A DNA stretch of 64,000 bases from Poriferisodalis sp965262965 (GCF_965262965.1 NZ_OZ253573.1:2976001-3040000), one strand, 5' to 3'; numbered from the stretch's first letter, positions 24,711-34,721 are shown. The notes: generated by a model not told the origin, from the letters alone. Numbers and translations: made by a program.

Positions 24711-27098
24711 GTGCTCACACTGCCTCAGCTCGAACGGCATCTGTTTGCTGCCGCGGACATCTTGCGGGGGAAGATGGATGCGTCGGAGTTCAAGGAGTAC
24801 ATCTTCGGCGCGCTGTTCCTGAAGCGGGCGAGCGATGTGTTCGACGAGGAGCGCCGGCGGGTCATCGAGGACCAGCTCTCGCAGGGCCGCTCGCCGGAGG
24901 AAGCAGAGCAGCGGGCCGACGACGCCGACTACTACAACGACGCGTTCTTCGTGCCGCCGCAGGCTCGCTGGTCGGCGCTGCGCGACGAGCTCCACCACCA
25001 GGTCGGCGACGGGCTGAACAAGGCGCTCGCCGCTCTCGAAGAACGCAACCGGTCGCTGGAAGGCGTGCTGCAGCACATCGACTTCAACCGGCGGGTTGGC
25101 ACTACGACCGTCTCGGACAAGAAGTGGCGCGACCTCATCGACCACTTCACCAAGTACCGGCTGCGCAACGAGGATTTCGAGTTCCCCGACCTGCTCGGCG
25201 CGGCCTACGAATACCTGATCCGCGACTTCGCCGACTCTGCGGGCAAGAAGGGCGGCGAGTTCTATACACCCCGTCCGGTGGTACAGCTGATGGTGCGCCT
25301 CGTCGATCCGCAGGAAGGCATGAGCGTCTACGACCCGTGCTCGGGATCGGGCGGCATGTTGATCTACGCCCGCAACCATGTGGTCGACAACGGTGGCGAT
25401 CCCGCCGACCTAGCGCTTGCCGGCCAGGAGAACAACGGCACCACCTGGGCGATCTCGAAGATGAACATGCTGCTGCACGGCATCCGAGACGCCGACCTCC
25501 AAAACAACGACACGCTCACCAATCCAGAGCACACCAGCGGCGGAGAGCTGAAGCGGTTCGACCGTGTCATCACCAACCCGCCGTTCAGCCAGAACTACGA
25601 CACGGACTCGCTCACCCACACCGAGCGGTTCCGCTACGGCTATACCCCCGAGGGAGGCAAGAAGGCCGACCTCATGTTCCTGCAGCACATGCTGGCCGTT
25701 CTCAAGGACGACGGCATCGTCGCCACGGTCATGCCGCACGGGGTGCTGTTCCGGGGCGGCGCCGAGGGCTCTATCCGTCAGAAGATCATCGAGGACGACC
25801 TGCTGGACACGGTCATCGGCCTCGGCCCGAACCTGTTCTACGGAACCGGCATCCCCGCCGCGATCCTGATTCTGCGGGCCAAGCGCTCGAAGCCGCCCGA
25901 GCGACGAGGCAAGGTGCTGTTCATCAACGCCGATCGCGACTACGGCGAGGGTCGTGCGCAGAATCACCTTCGCCCCCGCGATGAAGAGAAGATCACCGCT
26001 GCCTACCGGGACTTCGCTGACGTGGACGGCTTCGCCAAGATCGTCACCATCGACGAACTGGCCGACAACAACTTCAACTGCAACATCCGCCGCTACGCCG
26101 ACAACTCCCCGCCACCCGAGCCCCACGACGTGCGTGCCCACCTCCACGGCGGCGTGCCCATGGCCGAGATCGAGGACGCCGCGGACCTGATGGAGCGCGC
26201 TGGACTGAATGCCCTAGAAGTCCTGTTCGCCGACCGTGGCGACGGCTACGCCAAGTGGTGCCACAACATTGCCTCTCCCGAAGGACGAGAGGCCGCGCAC
26301 GGCGCTATCGGCTACGCCGTGACCCAGCGGGCCGCCGCCAGCCCGTGGCCCCAATGGTGGGCCGACACCGTCGAACCGATGCTCCTCGCCCTGCCCGACC
26401 TGGCCAGCCTCGCCGGCTTGCGTCGCCAGCTCGTCAAGAATTTCACCGCTCACATGGCTCCTGCCGGGATGGACCGCTTCGTCGCAGCGGGCATGGCAGC
26501 TACATGGTGGGAGGGCAGCGTTCACGAACTCCAAACTGTGGCCAGCCGGGACTGGAAGACAGTGATTGAGGCCTGGCTCACGACCGCCGAAGCCAGCCAG
26601 GACGACAAGAACGCCCCCGATCTTGCCGATCAGTTCGCCGTCACGCTCCTTGCCGGAGCTCAGTTGGCCTCCCGGTTCGAGTTCGCGGCCGCGCTCGCCA
26701 GCCTGGATGCCGAGATCAAAGCTGCCGAGGCCTCCGGCGACGACGAGGAGGAGCCCGACGACGACGCCCCTACTCCGGCCGAGATGAAGAAGATGAAATC
26801 GGAGCGAACCAAGGAGAGGAAGTCGCTGAGGGCGATTGACGCCTCACTCCTCACAACAGCCCGTCAAACCCTCGACGCGATGGAAGCGGTGGAGGCACCC
26901 GCCCAGGCCATCGGTGCGCTCCGAGGCCGAATCGAGGCACTCATGGCCGACCACTTCTTGGACATTGAGCGCCGGACTCTTGACTGGTACGACAACCTCG
27001 TCAGCAAGTACGGCTCCACCCTGCCCCAACTTGAAGCCAAGCGCGACGACGCCGTTGTGCGGCTCAATGTGTATCTCATGGAACTTGGATATGGGTGA
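24711..27098 (+). CDS. hsdM: Type I restriction-modification methyltransferase subunit HsdM
   Basis: A 795-residue N6-adenine methyltransferase, GTG 24711. The helical HsdM N-terminal domain covers residues 1-150. The methylase part has GGEFYTPRPVVQLM, the AdoMet motif DPCSGSGGM at 208-216 and the catalytic NPPF at 289-292. A long C-terminal extension (about 470-795) ends in a coiled coil; a Glu/Asp-rich linker (EASGDDEEEPDDDAP) lies near 680. HsdM of this longer type is common in high-GC bacteria. It overlaps hsdS by eight bases. It methylates host DNA as M2S and takes part in restriction as R2M2S. Confidence 0.95.
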   Translation: MLTLPQLERHLFAAADILRGKMDASEFKEYIFGALFLKRASDVFDEERRRVIEDQLSQGRSPEEAEQRADDADYYNDAFFVPPQARWSALRDELHHQVGDGLNKALAALEERNRSLEGVLQHIDFNRRVGTTTVSDKKWRDLIDHFTKYRLRNEDFEFPDLLGAAYEYLIRDFADSAGKKGGEFYTPRPVVQLMVRLVDPQEGMSVYDPCSGSGGMLIYARNHVVDNGGDPADLALAGQENNGTTWAISKMNMLLHGIRDADLQNNDTLTNPEHTSGGELKRFDRVITNPPFSQNYDTDSLTHTERFRYGYTPEGGKKADLMFLQHMLAVLKDDGIVATVMPHGVLFRGGAEGSIRQKIIEDDLLDTVIGLGPNLFYGTGIPAAILILRAKRSKPPERRGKVLFINADRDYGEGRAQNHLRPRDEEKITAAYRDFADVDGFAKIVTIDELADNNFNCNIRRYADNSPPPEPHDVRAHLHGGVPMAEIEDAADLMERAGLNALEVLFADRGDGYAKWCHNIASPEGREAAHGAIGYAVTQRAAASPWPQWWADTVEPMLLALPDLASLAGLRRQLVKNFTAHMAPAGMDRFVAAGMAATWWEGSVHELQTVASRDWKTVIEAWLTTAEASQDDKNAPDLADQFAVTLLAGAQLASRFEFAAALASLDAEIKAAEASGDDEEEPDDDAPTPAEMKKMKSERTKERKSLRAIDASLLTTARQTLDAMEAVEAPAQAIGALRGRIEALMADHFLDIERRTLDWYDNLVSKYGSTLPQLEAKRDDAVVRLNVYLMELGYG

Positions 27099-28296
27099 GC
27101 AGCCAGTTAGAGACTTGCTTGACACAGAGTTCGCGGGCGAGTGGGGCGAGGACAGCTTGGGCCATGGGCTGCGTGCATGCCGGGTACTCCGGGCAACCAA
27201 CCTCTCGTTCAATGGGATTGAATACTCCACGGCGGCGCAGAGGTTCGTGCCCGACGCTAAGGTCAGAGAAAAGAGGCTGAGGACAGGCGACCTAATCCTG
27301 GAGGCGGCCGGTGGCGGGCCAGGTGTTCCTGTCGGCCGGGTTGCCCGATTCGCTCCTCCCGACGAAGAGTCGGTGTATCTTGTATCGAACTTCTTCCGCA
27401 CGCTCAGGCCGGCTCCAAGTGTCGACTCTCGATTCGTGTATCACATACTCCAGGATCTCTATCAGCAGCCGAGGATCTGGCAGGTCCAGCAGCAAACTAC
27501 TGGAATTATTAATCTCAATTTCCGGGACTACTTGCAATTTCGAGTCCCAGTACCACCGTTGGAGGAGCAGCAGCGGATTGCAGAAATCCTCGACACTCTT
27601 GACGAAGCCATCCGAGCCACCGAACGCGTCATCGTCAAACTTCTAGACATCGAGTATGGGCTTCGTCGCGACCTGCTTGACGGAAAGTTCGAGGGTGCGC
27701 ACTCCGAGGGCTGGCGGCATTGCCGGATCGGAGACTTCGCGACTGTGCAGCGCGGTGCCAGCCCGCGGCCGATCGGCAACCCCGCCTGGTTCTCGTCAGA
27801 TGGACCCGGCTGGATCCGAATATCGGACGTAACAGCAGCGGATGACTTGCTCCTCCATACTCGCGACCACCTCTCGCCAGCCGGTGTGGCCCGGAGCCGT
27901 TACGTTTGTCCCGGCGATGTGATCATGAGCATCGCGGCCACAATTGGAGTCGCCATTGTGGTTGGCATTGAAGCCTGCTACCACGATGGTTTCGTGCGAA
28001 TCGACCACGATGGTTCCGTCATCCCGGAATTCCTCGTGATGCTTCTTGAGCACCATGAGCAGGGTTTCATTCGAAGCGGCCAGACGGGGACTCAGGCCAA
28101 CATCAATTCCAGCATCGTTGCCGCGACAGAGGTTGCTCTGCCAAGTCTTGATATCCAATCGGAGATTGTCGCTGCGACATCGGCCGTTCGTGGCGCCATA
28201 CGAGCCGAGAAGGATTCTTGCCGAGCACTTCAGGCGACGCGCGCCGGACTCGCCGGTGACCTGCTATCCGGGCGCGTTCGAACGGTGGCGGCGTGA
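27091..28296 (+). CDS. hsdS: Type I restriction specificity subunit HsdS
   Basis: A 401-residue protein from ATG 27091, inside the end of hsdM. Two target-recognition domains are seen. The first ends in NLNFRDYLQFRVPVPPLEEQQ; the central conserved helix is RIAEILDTLDEAIRATERV; the second domain begins at HCRIGDFATVQRGASPRP and ends with INSSIVAATEVALPSL before the distal helix. Complete and unbroken. The recognition sequence cannot be read from the protein. hsdR starts four bases before its end (GTGA). Confidence 0.93.
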   Translation: MGEQPVRDLLDTEFAGEWGEDSLGHGLRACRVLRATNLSFNGIEYSTAAQRFVPDAKVREKRLRTGDLILEAAGGGPGVPVGRVARFAPPDEESVYLVSNFFRTLRPAPSVDSRFVYHILQDLYQQPRIWQVQQQTTGIINLNFRDYLQFRVPVPPLEEQQRIAEILDTLDEAIRATERVIVKLLDIEYGLRRDLLDGKFEGAHSEGWRHCRIGDFATVQRGASPRPIGNPAWFSSDGPGWIRISDVTAADDLLLHTRDHLSPAGVARSRYVCPGDVIMSIAATIGVAIVVGIEACYHDGFVRIDHDGSVIPEFLVMLLEHHEQGFIRSGQTGTQANINSSIVAATEVALPSLDIQSEIVAATSAVRGAIRAEKDSCRALQATRAGLAGDLLSGRVRTVAA

Positions 28297-31200
28297 GTTC
28301 TGGCCCGGAGTGGGAGAAGGTCGAGCGGCCGCTACTGGAGCATCTGACCTCGCTGGGGTGGGAAACGCTGATCTGGTCCGAGCGACAGGCGGACGGCGTT
28401 GACGCCCGCGCGTCGGATCGTGATGTGCTCCTTGAGCGGCGACTCCGTTCGGCACTGAAGAAGATCAACCGCGGCCCGGACGGCTTGCCGTGGCTGGACG
28501 AGGCCCGGATCAGCGCGGCGGTGGCGGAGCTGCGGTCGATGCCGGCGGGGGCCAAGCCGCTGGAGGCGAACCGGCTGTCGACCGACTTGCTACTTGGCGG
28601 CACCACCGTCAGCGGGCTCGACAGCTGGGACGGTGGCCGGGATCAAACCATCAACTACATCGACTGGGACGACTGGTCGGCCAACGAATTCCTTGCCGTG
28701 TCGCAGTTCTCGGTGGCAACACCGGGGCAGGCGCCGAACATTCGGCCCGACGTGACGCTGTTCGTCAACGGCGTCCCGTTGGTGGTGATCGAAGCCAAGT
28801 CACCCGGCCACGACAGTGGTATCACCGACGCGATCGATCAGCTCCGCCGTTACGCCAACCAGCGCGACGGTGAAGCCAACGAGGGCGCCGAGCAATTGTT
28901 CTGGACGAACCAGCTCACCATCGCCACCACTGGTGAGCGAGCCCAGGCGGCGACATTCTCCGCTGAGCCCGAGCACTACCTGGCCTGGAAAGACCCGTGC
29001 CCGGCGACTATCGACGAAGTCGCCGCAACGCTCGGCAAACCCGCCGACGCCGTCACGCAGCAAGAACTTCTGACAGCCGGGATGCTGGCCCCGAAACGGC
29101 TGCTGGACATCATCCGGCACTTCACGCTGTTCATGGACCACGGCGCCGGTCGAACCATAAAGCTCGTCGGCCGGTACCAGCAGTACCGCGGCGTCCAGAA
29201 GGCACTGCGGCGGTTGCTCACCGGCGACACCCGCGCCGTCGACGGCTATGTGGATCGCCGGGGCGGGATCATCTGGCACACCCAGGGGTCGGGCAAAAGC
29301 CTGACCATGGTGTTCCTGATCCGGGCGATGCGCAGCCACCCTCAGCTCCGACGCTTCAAGATCGTCCTGGTCACCGACCGCACCGATCTTCAAGCGCAAC
29401 TCAGCGGCACCGCAGCGCTGGTGGGCGAGACCATCAAGGTCGCCCGAAGCGCTGCCGAGGTCCGAGCGCTGCTGCGCCAGCCCGGCCCGGGTGTGGTGAT
29501 GGCGATGATCCAGAAGTACCGCGACACTGCTGCCGATGGCGCCGACGGGCTGGGCGAAGGGGAGACGTTCGAGACGCTGAACGAGTCGGAATCGATCCTG
29601 GTGATGGTCGATGAGGCGCACCGCTCTCAGGCGTCGATGCTGCACGCCAACTTGATGAACGCGGTGCCCAACGCCGCCCGCATCGGCTTCACCGGCACGC
29701 CGATCATCCTGGGCAAGCGGAAGAAGACGCTGGAGATCTTCGGCGGCTACCTCGACCGGTACACGCTGTCGGAATCCGAGGCCGACGGCTCGACGGTGCC
29801 GATCCTGTACGAGGGCCGAACCACCGATGCTGCGGTCAAGGGCGCCTCCAAGATGGACGACGTCTTCTTCCAGTGGTTCGCCGAACTCACCGAAGAGCAG
29901 CGTGAGACGCTCCAGCGCAAGTACGCCACGACCGCACAGGTGCTCGAGGCGCCCGAACTGATCGCGGCGAAGGCCAAAGACATCCTCCGGCACTACATCG
30001 GCACGGTGATGCCCGACGGGTTCAAGGGGATCATCGTCGCCACCAGCCGAGAGGCATGCGTGCGGTACCACGAGGCGTTGCGGGGTGCGCGTGACGAGCT
30101 GGTTGCCGAGCTGGAACAACGGCTGCCCGGCCTGCTCGATGGTCCCGGCGACTCGCTTGACTCCGATGAGTTGTTCATGCGCACCGCCGCCGGGCAGATC
30201 GACCTGATCCGCGAACTCGACTTCGCGCCGGTCATCTCGGGGGACCACAACGACCCGCCGCACTACGCCACGTGGACCGACAAGGCCCGCCAGCAGGCGC
30301 GCATCCAGAGCTTCAAGCTGCCGCTGGGGCCGGGCAGCGAGAAGGACGACCCGCTTGCGCTGCTTGTCGTCAAGTCGATGCTGCTGACCGGGTTCGACGT
30401 CCCGCAGGCCCAGGTGCTCTACCTCGACCGGATGATCCAAGAGGCGGAGCTGCTGCAGGCGGTTGCGCGTGTCAACCGGACTGCGGCGAAGAAGAGCTAC
30501 GGGCTGGTCGTCGACTACTACGGCGTGTCTGCTCAGCTCACGACGGCACTCGCTGCGTACACCAACACCGACGGCGAACTGGACCCCGACGTGGACGGGG
30601 CGCTGCGCCCGCTGACCGCCGAGATCGAAAAGCTGGAGCCGCAACGCCAACGGGTGCGCCAGATCTTCGTGCAGCGCGGCGTCGAGCCGGAAGCGACCGT
30701 CGATGCAATCGAAGCCTGCGTGCAGGTGTTGGCCGACGAACGGCTGCGGGCTGGGTTTGACGTTGCGCTGCGGACCTTCCTGACGACGTTCGACACGGTG
30801 CTGCCCAGGCCCGAAGTGCTGCCGTTCGTCGAGGACGTCAACTTGTTCGGCGAGATTCAGATGCTGACCCGGCAGCGTTATCGCGACACCCCCGACGGTG
30901 ATTTCGATCCACACAAGTACAAGGAGAAAGTCCGCCGGCTGATCGATCGGCACATCACCGTGCTGGACCTCAGCCAGAAGATCCGCCCGGTGAGGATCAC
31001 CGACCCGGCGTTCAGCGCCCACATCAACGGGATCGGCTCGGATCGGGCGAAGGCCTCCGAGATGGAACACGCCGTGCGCCACCACATCCGCGAGCACATC
31101 GACGAGGATCCCGTCTACTACGAGCGGCTCTCGCAGCGAGTCGACGAGATCCTCGAACGGCTCGAAGAACGGTGGGAGCAAATGGCGCTCGAGTTCGAGG

Positions 31201-31541
31201 AGCTGGTCGCCGAGATCAACGCCGGCCGAACCGACGAGGAAGACACGGGGCTCGACCCGACCACCGAGCTGCCCTTCCACAACCAGATGGCCGAGAAGGT
31301 CGCCAACTCGGAGCCCGACGCGAGCGAACGGCTGGTTGCGCTGACGAGCGGGCTGGTGGCCGAGGTTCGCCGGATCATTGGCGTGGTTGGCTTCTGGGAC
31401 AACGCCACCAAGCAGGACGAGCTGCGCAAGGCGATCAAGCAGACGCTCGACCGAAGCAACCTGTTCGCCTACGCCAGCCTCGACGAACTGGCCGTCGAGT
31501 TGGTCGCCCTCGCCAAGGCCAACCAGCACCGACTGTCATGA
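28293..31541 (+). CDS. hsdR: Type I restriction endonuclease subunit HsdR
   Basis: A 1,082-residue protein. The nuclease centre is RPDVTLFVNGVPLVVIEAKS (Asp153, Glu167-x-Lys169) at the N-terminus, the usual HsdR place. The helicase motor has Walker A HTQGSGKS at 329-336, DEAH at 440-443 in MVDEAHRSQ, RIGFTGTPI and, late, LTGFDVPQAQVLYLDR plus AVARVNR (motif VI). The C-terminal part is a helical subunit-binding domain. Overlaps both neighbours by four bases, so the operon is translationally coupled. Complete. Confidence 0.95.
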   Translation: MSSGPEWEKVERPLLEHLTSLGWETLIWSERQADGVDARASDRDVLLERRLRSALKKINRGPDGLPWLDEARISAAVAELRSMPAGAKPLEANRLSTDLLLGGTTVSGLDSWDGGRDQTINYIDWDDWSANEFLAVSQFSVATPGQAPNIRPDVTLFVNGVPLVVIEAKSPGHDSGITDAIDQLRRYANQRDGEANEGAEQLFWTNQLTIATTGERAQAATFSAEPEHYLAWKDPCPATIDEVAATLGKPADAVTQQELLTAGMLAPKRLLDIIRHFTLFMDHGAGRTIKLVGRYQQYRGVQKALRRLLTGDTRAVDGYVDRRGGIIWHTQGSGKSLTMVFLIRAMRSHPQLRRFKIVLVTDRTDLQAQLSGTAALVGETIKVARSAAEVRALLRQPGPGVVMAMIQKYRDTAADGADGLGEGETFETLNESESILVMVDEAHRSQASMLHANLMNAVPNAARIGFTGTPIILGKRKKTLEIFGGYLDRYTLSESEADGSTVPILYEGRTTDAAVKGASKMDDVFFQWFAELTEEQRETLQRKYATTAQVLEAPELIAAKAKDILRHYIGTVMPDGFKGIIVATSREACVRYHEALRGARDELVAELEQRLPGLLDGPGDSLDSDELFMRTAAGQIDLIRELDFAPVISGDHNDPPHYATWTDKARQQARIQSFKLPLGPGSEKDDPLALLVVKSMLLTGFDVPQAQVLYLDRMIQEAELLQAVARVNRTAAKKSYGLVVDYYGVSAQLTTALAAYTNTDGELDPDVDGALRPLTAEIEKLEPQRQRVRQIFVQRGVEPEATVDAIEACVQVLADERLRAGFDVALRTFLTTFDTVLPRPEVLPFVEDVNLFGEIQMLTRQRYRDTPDGDFDPHKYKEKVRRLIDRHITVLDLSQKIRPVRITDPAFSAHINGIGSDRAKASEMEHAVRHHIREHIDEDPVYYERLSQRVDEILERLEERWEQMALEFEELVAEINAGRTDEEDTGLDPTTELPFHNQMAEKVANSEPDASERLVALTSGLVAEVRRIIGVVGFWDNATKQDELRKAIKQTLDRSNLFAYASLDELAVELVALAKANQHRLS

Positions 31542-32317
31542 CTGCCGCCGCGTTGCATGATCTGTCGTCGCTGGTCGTTGGCGACCTCGTGCTGCAAGTG
31601 GAGCCGTCCAGCGATCGCAAGACCATCGAGATCGTGGTCGAGCGCGATGCCTCGCTGTTGCTCAAGGCGCCGCCGAGTGCGACGGTCGAACGCGCCACGC
31701 AGTTCGTGGCTGCCAAGCGCTCGTGGGTGTATCGCAAGCTGGCCGAGAAGGACGCGCTCACCGGCCCCGCAGTCGTGAAACAGTTCGTCGAAGGCGAAGG
31801 CTTCGCCTACCTCGGCCGCAGCTACCGCCTGACCCTGACAACCGAGAGCGAAGGCCCCGCCTCCGTCCCTGTCCGTCTCGACCGGGGCCGATTCCATCTG
31901 TCGTCGGCCGAAGCCGCCAACGGCGCTGCCGCAATGCGCCGCTGGTACACCGACGTCGGCGGCCAATGGCTCCGCCGAAGGATGCGCCCCTGGGTCGCTC
32001 GCATGGGCGAGGACGAGGTAAGGGTCGAGGTCCGCGATCTCGGCTACCGGTGGGGCTCAGCCCGCCCCTCCAGCGGCCCCCAACGCATCAACGTCCACTG
32101 GGCCACCCTGCAACTCCCACCCAGCCTCATCGACTACGTCCTCATGCACGAGCTGGCCCACCTCCACGAGACCAACCACACTCCCGAGTTCTGGTCCACA
32201 GTCGCCCGCCTCATGCCCGGCTACGAAACTCACAAGACCACCTTGGCCGCTATAGGCAAGACCATCTGGCTCGGCACCACTAGCGACGCCGAAATCCTAG
32301 ACAAGGGTCGCTTCTGA
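31538..32317 (+). CDS. YgjP/WLM-type zinc metallopeptidase in the type I R-M operon
   Basis: A 259-residue protein, ATG 31538 overlapping the hsdR stop by four bases. The C-terminal half has the zinc motif HELAHLHETNHTPEFW: HELAH at 204-208 and a third His in NHTPEF, with RWGSARPSSGPQRINVHW before it. This is the YgjP (DUF45) family. Such genes are seen behind hsdR in many bacteria, where the role is unproven; protection against excess HsdR by proteolysis is one idea (inference). The N-terminal half resembles the usual YgjP beta domain with AAKRSWVYRKL. Confidence 0.85.
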   Translation: MTAAALHDLSSLVVGDLVLQVEPSSDRKTIEIVVERDASLLLKAPPSATVERATQFVAAKRSWVYRKLAEKDALTGPAVVKQFVEGEGFAYLGRSYRLTLTTESEGPASVPVRLDRGRFHLSSAEAANGAAAMRRWYTDVGGQWLRRRMRPWVARMGEDEVRVEVRDLGYRWGSARPSSGPQRINVHWATLQLPPSLIDYVLMHELAHLHETNHTPEFWSTVARLMPGYETHKTTLAAIGKTIWLGTTSDAEILDKGRF

Positions 32318-32589
32318 TAAGTGGTAGTTCAAGACGGTGGAAATTACCCCGGATCTAGGACTATTCGGTGGGACCAAGGAATTATTATGCACCGGACTCA
32401 AACGTTAGCTTTCACATTGACAAACCCAAATGGTGATATGTGTAGCCCGATTGCCGGTGCGCAGCTGTGCGGACAGTCGGGGGCCGCTAAGAAATCATGT
32501 CGGTACTATTTCTCGCCCCGACATGTGACTCGTCAAGAGTTAGTTGAGCCGCGGCCTTCATACGGTTTGCCTCACATCTAGACGGTCAT
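32318..32589. other. AT-richer intergenic segment
   Basis: About 270 bases between the convergent R-M operon and the ATPase/DUF4435 pair, with clearly lower GC than the rest of the window. A plus-strand frame (32321-32581) is open but shows no start site and no coding pattern. I see no convincing terminator; the composition change marks the edge of a transferred block. Confidence 0.5.
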
Positions 32590-33459
32590 TCATGATGCGG
32601 TAGCAAATGAGATAACGGCAGACAGCATTGGATACTCGTCAATATATGCAACTTCGAACGTTGAGCGAATCAGTTGTGATACCTGCTGTCGGGGATAACG
32701 CAGTGCTTGCAGGATCTCCCCCAGAATCCGCTCCAAATCATGGCCATGCACGACGTGCAAGGGTTCACGTTCTCTAAGGATGGCAGCAGCAGCCTTAACT
32801 GCGCTCGCGACCTCATTAACGCCTGAGCCGTTGAATCCGGCTTGAGTCAGTAGCTGCGAGAGCATATTGATCAGTCGCAGAGTTGGAATTCCGGATGCAT
32901 CGACATCGATAAATGCCTTCAGATTTAGAGCTTGAAATGGTAGATCAAGAGATCTCTGTCGATCGATCTCACGGGCAGCTGCTAATATTGTCGCCGCTTC
33001 GACCGTTGACTCGAGCACTTCTTTTGCATCTACGTGTTCGGCCATCAGAGCGAGGCCAAAAATCTTTTCGAACGAACTCAACCGTAAGAAGTACGACTCC
33101 ATGCTTCGGCCATCGGTCAAAACTAGCGGAAGTGTGGCCATCTTACAGTCGAGATGGTCAAAATCCGCATCCACGAGAACTCTAACGCGGTTGAGGGATT
33201 CATCACATGAACTGAGCGACGTTCGCAAATAGTCTGCCAAATTGACTGCTCGCGCTCGGTTTCCCCCTACAAGAGGCGCTACGTCGACAAAATCGATTTC
33301 AAGAACCTCGCACGATGCATTTTCACCCAAGATCCATCTCAGGAATAGGCGATCGCTAGGACCCTCAACAAACAGGCACCGTAGCGATCGATCCATCAAT
33401 AGAGATGAAGCGATGCCCGGTAGTGAGCGTCTCAATTGGCTGGTAGAACCTGTCGTCAC
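32590..33459 (-). CDS. ariB: DUF4435 protein, candidate PARIS effector (AriB-like)
   Basis: A 289-residue protein. The TOPRIM-like signs of DUF4435 are visible: CLFVEGPSDRLFLRWI with Glu32 at the N-terminus, VRVLVDADFDHLD with Asp97 and Asp99, a Glu in SMESYFLRL, and the late HVVHGHDLERILG. AriB of the PARIS system is a DUF4435 nuclease released by AriA when a phage anti-restriction protein is sensed. The gene overlaps the ATPase stop by four bases. Composition is AT-rich compared with its neighbours, as for a recently acquired cassette. Confidence 0.75.
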   Translation of the reverse strand: MTTGSTSQLRRSLPGIASSLLMDRSLRCLFVEGPSDRLFLRWILGENASCEVLEIDFVDVAPLVGGNRARAVNLADYLRTSLSSCDESLNRVRVLVDADFDHLDCKMATLPLVLTDGRSMESYFLRLSSFEKIFGLALMAEHVDAKEVLESTVEAATILAAAREIDRQRSLDLPFQALNLKAFIDVDASGIPTLRLINMLSQLLTQAGFNGSGVNEVASAVKAAAAILREREPLHVVHGHDLERILGEILQALRYPRQQVSQLIRSTFEVAYIDEYPMLSAVISFATAS

Positions 33460-34721
33460 TCGCGTCGCAATTCGTCAGTATTGCCGAATGGGACGAGGTA
33501 GTCTCGATATTCTCCAACAATGTCTGGGGAATGGGTAGCTAACAACAATTGTGGGCTCGCATTTGAGGAGCACTCGCGCAAAGAATCGATAATGCGTCGC
33601 TGCCAGGATATGTGCATAGACAGCTCGGGCTCATCGATCGCGAGAACGGTACCTCTGCGTTGTGTTGTTAACGCAGCAACCATCAGATACAGTAGATGGT
33701 ATTCGCCGGAGCCTAGGCTGTCCTCCGACAAATTCTCCCCGGACACATTGGTTATTGAGAATCCTTTTCTGGGTTCTACCTTGATTTCCTTGTCGCGGAA
33801 GTAGCTGTTCATTGTACGTTCGAACGTCAGTAACCGTTCAGCGAGGAGCTTCTGCTCTCTAGCGCGTGTTTCGAGTACTTCAGCGGCAGCGGTCATTACA
33901 GATAGACCTTCTGTCGAGGCTGGATCCGACAACTGCTCCAAGAAGCTGCGAGCTAGGTCAAAGTCCCATCGGTCTCTTTCCACTCCCAACCGCTCATATG
34001 CGTCTTCCTGCCCCCGTACCGTACTCAGCCGGTTGAGTAGGTTGGAGGCCGTAGTTTCTGGTCGAGTTCCGGCTTGGAGTCGTTGAATGATCGCCGACAG
34101 AAAATCGGGTTCATTGCTACGAAAGAACCGCCTATAGTCGACTTGGGCTTCAGCGATGAATTTTGCGACGCGATCGGCGAGGTGCGATCCCGGATGCTTC
34201 AGTCGTCTCCGCGACGGGGATCTCACGCTATGGGCATAGTGATCTATGAATAAGTCGCGCTCGTATTGTTCTTCGTCGAGGAATCCTGAAGGAGTTTGTC
34301 TCCAAGTGTGAATATACTCAAAACTTATCTTCTGCGTAACGGCAAAAAATGTCTGGCGAAACTCGTCTACAACTTTAGCATCGGTCGGCTCTAATGGACC
34401 AGATTGTTTCGGATGTAGTTGCAGGCAAAACTCCCCGAATTCCACTTGAAGAGGCGCTGCAGGGGCGTCCTGAGTCACTGATATCTCTTCGCCGGTTGAG
34501 AATCGAAGAACGCAACGACCGAATGGAATTGCTCGATGAACATCAAAATTTAGTGTCATCATCCCATCAATCATTCTGAGGGACGTAGTTTTTCCGCTTC
34601 CATTTGGGCCATGAAGCAGCACGAGCGACAGTGCTTGTTCCTCTTCACTGTGCGTGCCGAAAGGTATAGATCGCTCGAACGCACCGAACAAGCTCGTGAT
34701 TTCGAGTTCTTGGATCTGCAT
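33456..34721 (-). CDS. ariA: ABC-type AAA ATPase, candidate PARIS sensor (AriA-like)
   Basis: A 421-residue ATPase, ATG 34721 with GGAGG five bases upstream. Walker A is GPNGSGKT at 38-45, the signature is LSEDSLGSGEYHLLYLM at about 331-347, Walker B is VLAIDEPE at 359-366, and the switch His lies in ATHSPDI at about 395-401. Length and the DUF4435 partner fit AriA of PARIS, which forms a cage holding AriB and releases it on sensing proteins such as Ocr. Other ATPase/DUF4435 pairs exist, so the name is a best match. It directly follows a type I R-M operon, the expected context. Confidence 0.75.
   Translation of the reverse strand: MQIQELEITSLFGAFERSIPFGTHSEEEQALSLVLLHGPNGSGKTTSLRMIDGMMTLNFDVHRAIPFGRCVLRFSTGEEISVTQDAPAAPLQVEFGEFCLQLHPKQSGPLEPTDAKVVDEFRQTFFAVTQKISFEYIHTWRQTPSGFLDEEQYERDLFIDHYAHSVRSPSRRRLKHPGSHLADRVAKFIAEAQVDYRRFFRSNEPDFLSAIIQRLQAGTRPETTASNLLNRLSTVRGQEDAYERLGVERDRWDFDLARSFLEQLSDPASTEGLSVMTAAAEVLETRAREQKLLAERLLTFERTMNSYFRDKEIKVEPRKGFSITNVSGENLSEDSLGSGEYHLLYLMVAALTTQRRGTVLAIDEPELSMHISWQRRIIDSLRECSSNASPQLLLATHSPDIVGEYRDYLVPFGNTDELRRE

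Noticed and set aside
28800..31529. A 909-codon minus-strand frame over hsdR
   Set aside because: Antisense shadow of the intact hsdR gene; composition is Arg/Gly/His-rich without domains.
32321..32581. Small plus-strand gene in the AT-rich gap
   Set aside because: No ribosome site, no codon pattern, Cys-rich random-looking peptide.
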